From: Silene latifolia
Lineage: Eukaryota; Streptophyta; Magnoliopsida; Caryophyllales; Caryophyllaceae
Length of the DNA stretch: 64,000 nucleotides
Assembly: GCF_048544455.1 (NCBI RefSeq)
Contig: NC_133530.1
Coordinates: forward strand, 17,165,748-17,229,747
Direction: 5' to 3'
The translations under genes and the position numbers were made by a program. Under the pieces are notes generated by a model that saw only the letters and a list, made by a program, of their open reading frames with translations, made no database searches and had not been told where the DNA came from. Below are positions 56,587 to 64,000 of the stretch, piece after piece (positions within the stretch are counted from its first letter, which is position 1; every line of letters starts with the position of its first letter).

Positions 56587-59376
56587 ATGCCCAGGTCCTC
56601 TCGAAGTGGAGAATTGCTTTCACCGGATTCCGATCCCGAAAAAACATTTAGGAGAAGACGACGTTTTTGGAAGGAAGTAAAAGAAGCCGCTTCTCCCATA
56701 CAAATTGAAAGTGCTAGAAAGTCTTATTTAGACGATCTAGAGGTTCTTGAAGGGGAGGAGGTTTCTTGTTCATCAACTCCACCACCACCACCATCTACTA
56801 CCAAAAAGATGGTGAAAGTTTCCGATCACTCAATGCCCACTGCGGCCATGCTTCCGGCCGGTATCACCACCACTCAAATTACCGCGCCGCAATTCGAGAT
56901 CAAGCCGGCTTTCATTAGACTTGTGGAGAGAAAGCAATTTGGAGGAAGTCCTTTGGAGGATCCCAATTTACATGTGCAAAACTTTTGTGACTATTGCTCC
57001 ATGATCCGTCAAACGGGCGTCACCCAAGACCAAATAAGGGAAATACTTTTCCCTTTCTCTTTGAAGGACAGGGCCAAGCTTTGGATCAATAGCCTTGACC
57101 GCACCACCTTGGAAATCACCAATTGGGAGACCTTGGCTCTCGCTTTTTATCAAAAGTTTTTTCCACCGGAGAAAACTCAAACTTTGAGGAGCCAAATCAC
57201 CGGATTCCGTCAACAAGCTCTTGAGAGCTTATATGAAGCTTGGGAGAGGTACAAGGAGCTTCAAAGGCAATGCCCACATCATGGGCTAGATGAATGGTTT
57301 CTAGCAATAACATTCTACAATGGATGTTGTGCCGAGTCCCGAAGGATTCTTGATTCCGCCAACAATGGGCGGTTTGATCAAATTGACACCGATCTTGCTC
57401 ATTCCACGATCGAATCTATGGCGGTCCATGATGCCCAATATGTCAATTCCCGAGTTGTGCCACCTAAAGGTAAAGAAGAATCCTCCAACAACTCCGTCTT
57501 GCTAGCTCAAATTGCCTTGCTCCAACAACAATTGGCGGAGAGAGATACTAAAGATTCCATCCAACAACTCAATGTTGTGTCTTCAACAAGCCAAATCATC
57601 GTTTGTGATGGATGTGGAGGTGCGGGTCATTATGCTGCTCATTGCCGAGCCCCCATTGAAGAGGTAAATGCTTTTCAAGTTTTTAGACAAAGTTCATATC
57701 CACCGGGTACATTTTCCAACACTTACAACCCGAATTCAAAATTCCATCCGAACTTGTCTTACACTAGCAATAATGTGCTAAACCCTCAACCCCCACAACA
57801 ACAAAATGCCTATGTTCCTCAACAACAAAAGTATACCCCTCCACCGGGTTATCAAAATCAACAAAGGCCCCCACAAAATAATTACCAACAAAATCCACCA
57901 CAAAATAGCCAACAAAACAATCAAGGAGGTGGTAAGCTTGAGGGCATGATAATCCAAATGCAAAGGGAGTTGTTGGCTCAAATTCAAAAGAATGATCAAG
58001 CTCATAGTGCCGCGGTCAAGATGTTGGAACAACAAGTGGCTCAATTAGCCGCTTCTAGCTCTCAAAGGAAGAACGGTCAACTACCTCCCCAAGGTGAGCA
58101 ACCACATGAAACCGCTAATTCTATTTCCTTGAGAAGTGGTTCAAGATATGATGGGTCATCCATGACTTTGGATGAAGAGGTGGTTGTTAAAAAGGCTAAG
58201 CTTGGGGGAAATGACAAAAAGAAGGCTAGTGAAGAGCCTATTGTTAAAGATCGTGTGCCATTTCCTCATCGATTGTTGATGCTAAAGAGGAAGAGCAAGC
58301 TTGATGCCAAAGATGTTGGGTCTCCTATGCCAAAAGAAAGTGATGAGGTGGTAATTGAAGAAATCTCTCCTAATGCTAAGGAGAGTGACGTCATTTCAAA
58401 GGTGAGTGTTCCCAATGAGAAAGAAATAGTAAAAGATGTGGAGGATGCTCCTCCCAAAGAAGTTATTCAAATACCATTTCCCCACCGTCTAGCAAAGCAC
58501 AAGGAGGAAGGTAAGTTTGCTAAATTTTTGGAAGTTTGTAAGAATTTGCAAGTCACCATCCCGTTTATGGAATTGATTACCCAAGTCCCTTCTTACGCAA
58601 AGTTTATGAAGGAAATCCTCTCAAAGAAGCGTTCCTTCAATGAGGTTGAGACCATTGCGTTCACCGAAGAGTGTAGTGCACTCTTACAAAACAAGTCTCC
58701 CCCGAAACTTAAGGACCCCGGTAGCTATTCTATTCCTTGCACTATAGGCAAATATACCATTGATAAGGCCCTTTGTGACCTAGGTGCTAGTGTGAGTGTC
58801 ATGCCCTATTCCCTTTGTGAAAAACTTAACATGGGTGCTTTAAAATGCACAAGTATTACATTGCAAATGGCGGACCGTTCTTTAAAGCGACCTCTAGGTG
58901 TCTTAGAAGATGTTCCCGTCAAAGTTGGCAAGTTTTTCATACCCGTTGACTTCCTCATACTTGATATGGCCGAGGATTTACAAACCCCAATTATATTGGG
59001 TAGGCCATTTTTACACACCGCGGGTGCGCTAATTGATGTGAAAAATGGGAGGTTGACATTGGAAGTGGGTGATGACCGGGTTTCCTTTAGCAAAAACAAC
59101 ACCATTAGAAGCCCAATGTTACAAGAGTCTTGTTATTTATTTAGCACTGTGGACTCTTCTTATGCCTCTGCTATGCTTGGATCCTCACTAATGGATCCGT
59201 TGGAGGACGATGTGGGTGTTGTTTGCCTTGTAGGAGATGATGCTAAGGACGCTATTGCTAAAAGTGAAAAAAGGAAGAAAGGGAAATTTTATTTGAAGAA
59301 TTTCAAATGGTCGAAAAATGCAAAGATAGCTATGAAATGGAGCTTTGTTGGTGGCAAGCTCAATGACAAAACTTGA
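56587..59376 (+). CDS. Retrotransposon Gag-protease polyprotein, 929 aa, intact
   Basis: Uninterrupted frame; the start MPRSSRSGELLSPDSDPEK is preferred over an ATG 16 codons upstream because the upstream peptide looks like leader. The Gag core spans about residues 120-260 (NFCDYCSMIRQTGVTQDQIR, LFPFSLKDRAKLWINSLD, FYQKFFPPEKT). A zinc knuckle CDGCGGAGHYAAHC lies at 57604-57645. A Gln/Pro/Asn-rich region follows, then a Lys/Glu-rich linker with PFPHRL repeated twice, and a retroviral-type aspartic protease (CDLGASVSVMP near 58773; LQTPIILGRPFLHTAGALID). It would form particles and process Gag. It is the longest intact retroelement frame in the window, which suggests recent activity or selection. 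Confidence 0.88.
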   Translation: MPRSSRSGELLSPDSDPEKTFRRRRRFWKEVKEAASPIQIESARKSYLDDLEVLEGEEVSCSSTPPPPPSTTKKMVKVSDHSMPTAAMLPAGITTTQITAPQFEIKPAFIRLVERKQFGGSPLEDPNLHVQNFCDYCSMIRQTGVTQDQIREILFPFSLKDRAKLWINSLDRTTLEITNWETLALAFYQKFFPPEKTQTLRSQITGFRQQALESLYEAWERYKELQRQCPHHGLDEWFLAITFYNGCCAESRRILDSANNGRFDQIDTDLAHSTIESMAVHDAQYVNSRVVPPKGKEESSNNSVLLAQIALLQQQLAERDTKDSIQQLNVVSSTSQIIVCDGCGGAGHYAAHCRAPIEEVNAFQVFRQSSYPPGTFSNTYNPNSKFHPNLSYTSNNVLNPQPPQQQNAYVPQQQKYTPPPGYQNQQRPPQNNYQQNPPQNSQQNNQGGGKLEGMIIQMQRELLAQIQKNDQAHSAAVKMLEQQVAQLAASSSQRKNGQLPPQGEQPHETANSISLRSGSRYDGSSMTLDEEVVVKKAKLGGNDKKKASEEPIVKDRVPFPHRLLMLKRKSKLDAKDVGSPMPKESDEVVIEEISPNAKESDVISKVSVPNEKEIVKDVEDAPPKEVIQIPFPHRLAKHKEEGKFAKFLEVCKNLQVTIPFMELITQVPSYAKFMKEILSKKRSFNEVETIAFTEECSALLQNKSPPKLKDPGSYSIPCTIGKYTIDKALCDLGASVSVMPYSLCEKLNMGALKCTSITLQMADRSLKRPLGVLEDVPVKVGKFFIPVDFLILDMAEDLQTPIILGRPFLHTAGALIDVKNGRLTLEVGDDRVSFSKNNTIRSPMLQESCYLFSTVDSSYASAMLGSSLMDPLEDDVGVVCLVGDDAKDAIAKSEKRKKGKFYLKNFKWSKNAKIAMKWSFVGGKLNDKT

Positions 59377-60972
59377 ATCAAATAGCCTCTTACGTCGTGC
59401 GGGACGTTAAACCAGCGCTTCTTGGGAGGCAACCCAAGCTTTTTATTGCTTTTATTTATTTTTATTTTTTTCATTTTGCTGCAATTTATTGTTTTTCGTA
59501 GATTAGAAATAAAATACTCGATTTGCAAATCAAGTAAGTTTTTAATTGCTTTGCATTTTAGTTTAGATCTTGCATCCCTTTAAACATAACCTCTAGTCCT
59601 TCTTGTTTTGTGTTTTGAGCCATTTTTATGGTTTGATTGGGTGATTTGGATAGTTGACACATTGAGGACAATGTGATGTTTAGCTTGGGGGGGATTGCAT
59701 TTGCATATAGTATAGATTGCATGCATTTGCATATAGTGTAGTTGCATGTAGTGTAGAAAATTTGAAAATTTTGAGAGAAATTTTTGCTTTATGCTTGCTT
59801 ATAGCCTACTTTCCTCTTTGCTTATCCTATTAATAACTTGTTGCTAATGATTTATTCTATAATGATGGGATATTAGCTACATGGGGATGTCTTGACATAG
59901 TAGGCGGGAGATAAAGAATGAATCGAATGGGCTTGGTCTTGACTTTTGGCAAGCTACAAAATGGTAAGGTAGAGCCTCTTTTTGACCGATGCATCCATAT
60001 CCGGTCTCCCTTAGGTGAGTGTAGGTCTCCTTATGATATGTGTTTTATCAAAACGCACAAGTATGGTTCTCATGTCATCTCTTGGTAAGCATTCATTCAT
60101 TTGTTATAGCATTTTGGAGAATTTTCCCTTCACAAACAATTTTCCCTAGCTACATTATAAATTGCCTACCCTTGTTGAGCTAGTAGCTTTGTTTGTCCTT
60201 GTTCGGGTGCTCAATTGGGATTTATTTCAAAGTTTGGACAATCATGTGAGCTTGGTCTTAATGCTCAAGAAAGAAAAGAAGAAAAAGTGATGATGAATTG
60301 AATTGAAAAAAATCAAGAAGAAAAAGAAATGAATAAGCATGAAAGAAAATGAAAAAAAGAGATGAATAAATTGAAAAAGAAAAAAAAAGGAAAAAGAGAA
60401 GAAGAAGTTGATGTGAGAAATTCTCATGCATTATTCATATATTTTGGAGGATTTTCTCATGGTTTGCATTGCAAAATTGGGTTAGAAATAGGATTGAGCA
60501 CCTTTACAATTTGGTAGTTGCTAGCTTGACTTAGCTCCACATTACCATAATTCAATTGTTCCCACTTCTTACCCATTACATTATTGCCTTCTTCCTACCC
60601 ATTTGGCTTCTTTATCATGCTTACATATGATTATCCTTGCTTACTAGTTTTGACATGTTTACCATATTAGATTGCGAGCACATTATTATAGGTCGAGGAT
60701 AGTCGAGTGTTTATTCACAAAATTGTCCTTTCACATAAAAAGAGTTGAGTGCCCCGTGAGAGTCCAAAAGTCAAAAGATCATGCAAGAGCTCAAAGGTTC
60801 ATTCAAAATTTTCTATGCTACGCCGTCGTGTAAATCTCATCCATGTCTTGCTGTATTCCTTGCCCATGTTGTTTCGGGTTTTTAAATCATTATGCTTAGC
60901 TTGTTTGGATATAGCATTTGATGGATTTGGTTTCTTGCTTGAGGACAAGCAAGGGTTTAGCTTAGGGGAGTT
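59377..60972 (+). other. Non-coding 3' internal region of the gag-protease element
   Basis: Starts with TTCTTGGGAGGCAACCCAAG, an inverted repeat usual after gag in such elements. It then has repeated TTGCATATAG units (59700-59750) and a purine-rich AGAAGAAAAAG stretch (60267-60410). It ends GAGGACAAGCAAGGGTTTAG and the polypurine tract. No RT or integrase motif on either strand. Confidence 0.65.
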
Positions 60973-61026
60973 TGATATGTTCATTTTATATACACTTTTA
61001 CCCCTCATTTTAGCTCGGTTTCTATT
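60973..61026 (+). repeat. Truncated right LTR of the gag-protease element
   Basis: The first 54 bases match the left LTR start (54978-55031) and then stop abruptly at TTTCTATT, where the sequence switches to AACGTGGGAGTAGTGACAG. Confidence 0.85.
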
Positions 61027-61109
61027 AACGTGGGAGTAGTGACAGTAATAATAATGATAGTGGGAGTAGTGAAAGTAACTACGAATGTAGTGAAAGTAAC
61101 AGTGGTAAC
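61027..61109. repeat. Second copy of the chromovirus left flank (83 bp)
   Basis: Matches 49278-49360 over 83 bases with one difference (GTGGGAG versus GTGGAAG), including the terminal GTAAC and the LTR start that follows. It is Helitron-derived sequence, here placed between the truncated LTR and the second chromovirus LTR. Confidence 0.9.
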
Positions 61110-62448
61110 TGTAACACCCCCATACTCCAAGTGCCTTACCAGGACCACTCAGGTATGAAGACATTACCATCTCGGTTACCCGAGGCAATGATAATCAAAC
61201 AACAATGAAGAAACAACGTTTATTATAAATGATTAACGAAAAGTTACAATCCTCAAAACCAAACCAAAAGTACGATACATGTTCTCAAACTGACTGTTCT
61301 AACTGAAATGTAAATAAACTAAAAGCTAAGCGGAAGACTCCTATCATCATGTCGTGGCATCCCAGCTATCCCAGTACTCATCTCAATACCTGCTCAATAT
61401 CTGCTCACCATCCCCGAATGGATCACCGCAGGTTTACAAAACAACATCGGGGTCAGCACTAATCACACAATCAATATAAACAATAATGATAAGATAAACA
61501 GACAGCTTAACTGTCACACACACACACACACACACAACCAACCAATTCCCATCATCTCAATCGACGTCCCTTTGGACCGACCACCGCGATGGGGGACCGC
61601 ACCCGTACCCACCAAATCCCCGCTCCACATAGTGAGCGATAACCCTGTCCATTAATGTGCACATCCCTTCTGTGGCGGGTTCCACAGAAGGCGAAACTAG
61701 GGCGTGAAGCCACTCCCGCAAGTGACCCCACTCAGCCGAGGCCACGCCTCGCGAACCATCAACAACGATCAAACCACAATCACAATACAATTATTATATC
61801 AAACAACCAAATACAATACATCAACCAATATCCCAATTATGGGACTAATACTGAGTAGGAAATCCTACCTGGTATGCACACAATCAGACGGTCTCTACTG
61901 CTGAGTCAAAAAGCCTCTTCTATGAACCCTCCTCCTATCATACAACACATAGAGGCTACCAAATCACATACTACCCATAAAACCCCCAATCTCTAAATTA
62001 GGGTTTAACCAAATCAAAGGAAATACAATAAAAAGGGTACATAGATCTTACCCTCGACGCAAGGAACTCAACGGTATAAACCACGCTAAGAACTGACCGT
62101 CTGAACTCCGGTTATTGCTAATTATGCAATTAGGAAGATGAACTTGCTTGCTTTCTCTCTTAAACAGAAATTTAGGTTTTGTAAAAGTGATTTAGAATAA
62201 TGACGACGAAGCTTAAATACCTTAATCGCATAATTAACAAAACTCGAGAAAACTCCCCGTAAAACCGGCTACTCGATCGAGTACCCAAGGTACTCGATCG
62301 AGTACCCCCTTACTCGATCGAGTGCCCTAGCTACTCGATCGAGTACCCAACAGGTCAGAAACTTTTCTAAAACGCAACTTATCCTTACTCGACAGAGTAA
62401 GGCCTACTCGATAGAGTACCCTAAGACTTATAAATACGGAGTATTACA
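61110..62448 (-). mobile_element. Second chromovirus LTR, solo-like, flanked by GTAAC on both sides
   Basis: 1339 bp, same family as 49361-50685. It has GTAAC at 61105-61109 and 62449-62453. It is not preceded by a primer site or gag, as a partner LTR would be, but by the flank copy at 61027-61109, so it stands as a solo LTR. It carries the TCGATCGA palindrome block at 62270-62345. Confidence 0.85.
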
Positions 62449-62453
62449 GTAAC

Positions 62454-62611
62454 AATGAGAAAAGTATGAACAATTAAATAACCAATCGACTTAAGGAAAT
62501 ATTTTATTTATTTAAACAAATGACCTCGGACGCACAGGAATATATCACAAGTCATAACTTAAGTGTTTTTGACTCTTAATAATGCCTGAACAAATTACGC
62601 GTACTATGTAA
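62454..62611. other. Upstream sequence of WAK copy E
   Basis: CAAGTCATAACTTAAGTG and AATGCCTGAACAAATTACGC match 18046-18095 upstream of gene C. The match is cut at 62611 by a Helitron and resumes at 63697. Confidence 0.8.
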
Positions 62612-63694
62612 CTAGTATAGATCTCGCGCAAATGCGCGGTTTTTTAGATAGGGATAATAGAGAATGTAACAATTATACTATTGCTATTTAATAGTGTAAA
62701 TCCCGCACATTTGCGGTATATATAGAGGTTTTGTTTTTAGTTATTATTTAAATATTTTAAATTGATACATTATTAATTTTTCATATTTTTCATATACCTC
62801 ATCGTATTTCGATATGAAAAAAAAATGAACTATGAGTTAATCAAGAGAATTTAGTAAAGTTATAAAATATGTTTAATGATTTTTTTTTCTTTAACATACA
62901 ACTAATGATTACAAATAATAAATTTTCTCAAATTATGTTAATGATTTTTTTTTTTTTGTGATGAAGCTAATTATATCAGTTTAATATTTTATTTTAAAAT
63001 ACAAAATGTGTCAAGTCATTCTCTCATATGTAATAATAGATAATAAAAATTTAGAAATTTACAGTTTATAAAATTATAGTGAATTTATCTTCTTTAATTA
63101 AAATATTATAATTTAGATTTTCAAAGAAAATACTATTATTTGATTAAAAGGTTATATTTTGATGAAATGATAATAATTTAAAGAAAGAAGTATTTTGTTT
63201 TCTTATTTAGCTTAATACCTTTTGGAGAAATTTTTTGGAGAATTTTATTCTCTAGTATATAGGAGGATTCATTCCAAATTTTATACCTTCAAATTTTTAT
63301 ATTTCACCTAATTGTATTTTAATATGAGAAAAAAAAGACGTAGTATGTCATGATTAACATAAAAATGATTTTATTTTATAACTTTGCTTAAATTATCTTA
63401 ATGAGTTTTTTTCACGTAGCTAATAATATTATTTTATTGTTTTATACAGTTTAAGTATGCATTAAGTCATTTCGAAGAAAAATTAACGATTTTCTATTTT
63501 ATAATTTTATACTTCTTTTATTTTATTTTGATTAAAACATTATATAATTATAATTCAGAATTTAATAAAAAAAGTCATGCTTTAAGAAAAAAAATTATAG
63601 TTTAATGGAAAATTTTTATTTCTTTCCTTATATAAGTAGGTGGAGTTTGGAGGGAAAACTTTTGAGAATTTTTATTCTCTTAGTAGTAGGGGGA
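62612..63694 (-). mobile_element. Non-autonomous Helitron in the promoter of WAK copy E
   Basis: The minus-strand 3' end is CTAG at 62612-62615 with a perfect hairpin at 62625-62638 (CGCGCA/TGCGCG). The minus-strand 5' end is TCCCCCTACTACTAAGAG, beginning at 63694. The flanks give A|T. The promoter of gene C (near 18098-18113) is the empty site. A second, similar element seems to sit inside (62691-63267): its own 5' end TCCTCCTATATACTAGAG and a degenerate 3' hairpin near 62702. No helicase gene. Confidence 0.85.
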
Positions 63695-63748
63695 TTGCGG
63701 CTTAACCGTCCATCTCTTTTCTTTAATTTCCTCATAATATACCACTCC

Positions 63749-63755
63749 TATATAA
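63749..63755 (+). promoter_or_regulatory. TATA box retained in WAK copy E promoter
   Basis: CTCCTATATAACTAAGTCAA is the same sequence as at 18164-18183 in gene C. No start codon in the WAK frame follows, because the leader and first codons are deleted. Confidence 0.5.
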
Positions 63756-63763
63756 CTAAGTCA

Positions 63764-64000
63764 ACGATGTTATTACAATGAAACAATCGACGACCTTTTT
63801 TACAAAATCGATTGTGAAACTAATTCCCACAACGACCCACCTCGACCCATGTACGGTGGACTAGAGGTGCTAGACATCGCGTTACCTGAAGGAGAAATTC
63901 GAATCTCTAACACAATTTCTCACATTTGTTTCGACAAAAATGGTAAACAAATTTTACAAAATAATTCGACTTTAACCATGGGAAGATTTACCATTTCGAG
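63764..64000 (+). pseudogene. WAK-like copy E: 5'-truncated, runs off the window
   Basis: From 63764 the sequence matches gene C 18418-18660 at about 97% by eye, and the WAK frame is open ([17 protein letters not shown]...). It covers the galacturonan-binding domain. Relative to C, about 235 bases are missing between AAGTCA and ATGTTATTAC, removing the start codon, signal peptide and first conserved Cys residues. The first ATG present (63767) leads to an immediate stop in another frame. As read it cannot make a secreted receptor. The remainder lies beyond the window. Confidence 0.85.

Larger units (their letters stand above)
54978..61026 (+). mobile_element. Gag-protease-only LTR element (TR-GAG-like, Athila/Tat-type ends), right LTR truncated
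   Basis: The left LTR (54978-56452) is followed by primer site TTGGCGCCGTTGCCGGGG (56457-56474), one long gag-protease ORF (56587-59376), 1.6 kb without coding, a polypurine tract (TTAGGGGAGTT) and only the first 54 bases of the right LTR (60973-61026). No RT, RNase H or integrase is present. From memory, such gag-only elements are called TR-GAGs and move with help from autonomous relatives. It was inserted into the gag of the chromovirus at 54977. The right junction is a rearrangement, so no target duplication can be checked. Confidence 0.8.

Noticed and set aside
61110..62448. Ordinary partner LTR of the chromovirus at 49361
   Set aside because: No primer site or gag precedes it. It is preceded by a copy of the left flank and has GTAAC on both sides, so a duplicated flank plus solo LTR fits better.

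Overview
This is nuclear DNA of a flowering plant. The evidence is AT-rich intergenic DNA, GT-AG introns, receptor-kinase genes of the wall-associated kinase (WAK-like) family, and layered plant transposons. A Ty3/gypsy element with a 3' tandem array plus antisense ORFs resembles, as I recall, the Retand family described from Silene latifolia. That makes Caryophyllales, perhaps Caryophyllaceae, my best guess, but it is an inference.

Layout. 1-3.6 kb: a decayed PIF/Harbinger (Pong-type) DNA transposon with transposase and Myb-like partner on the minus strand, split by a perfect (TAA)n array. 3.6-12 kb: no convincing host gene; a hAT element with a perfect 8-bp target duplication, a Helitron, a small MULE-type MITE, unrecognised coding relics and one possible first exon. 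12-32 kb: a WAK-like cluster. Gene A (12195-15774, minus) is broken. C (18231-21867, plus) and D (22689-25952, plus) are open, as is B (28799-31916, minus). A lone signal-peptide relic lies at 26.9 kb. Every complete copy has three exons: signal peptide plus galacturonan-binding domain; calcium-type EGF; transmembrane segment plus kinase.

32.7-48.4 kb is a four-level nest in the upstream region of B. A short non-autonomous LTR element with an initiator-Met-type primer site (TSD TCAAA) contains a solo LTR (TSD TTAAT). That contains a Helitron (A|T site), which contains a 10.7-kb Retand-like element (TSD ATTAC). 48.4-62.5 kb: the upstream region resumes, then a Helitron 5' part interrupted by a chromovirus (Tekay-like) element on the minus strand. 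That element was itself hit by a gag-protease-only LTR element, then rearranged so that its flank and LTR occur twice. 62.5-64 kb: the promoter of a fifth WAK copy (E, plus), interrupted by a Helitron and lacking start codon and signal peptide; E runs off the window.

How it fits together. A(-)/C(+) and B(-)/E(+) look like two copies of one ancestral divergent gene pair. The intergenic space is about 2.5 kb in the first copy and about 32 kb in the second, almost all of it nested transposons. Homology between the two intergenic regions supplies empty sites that confirm two of the insertions.

Caution. The Retand and Tekay LTR pairs differ mainly in small clusters at CTG/CCG/CAG motifs while their AT-rich parts match. 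Some indels and frameshifts, possibly including those in gene A, may therefore be consensus errors.
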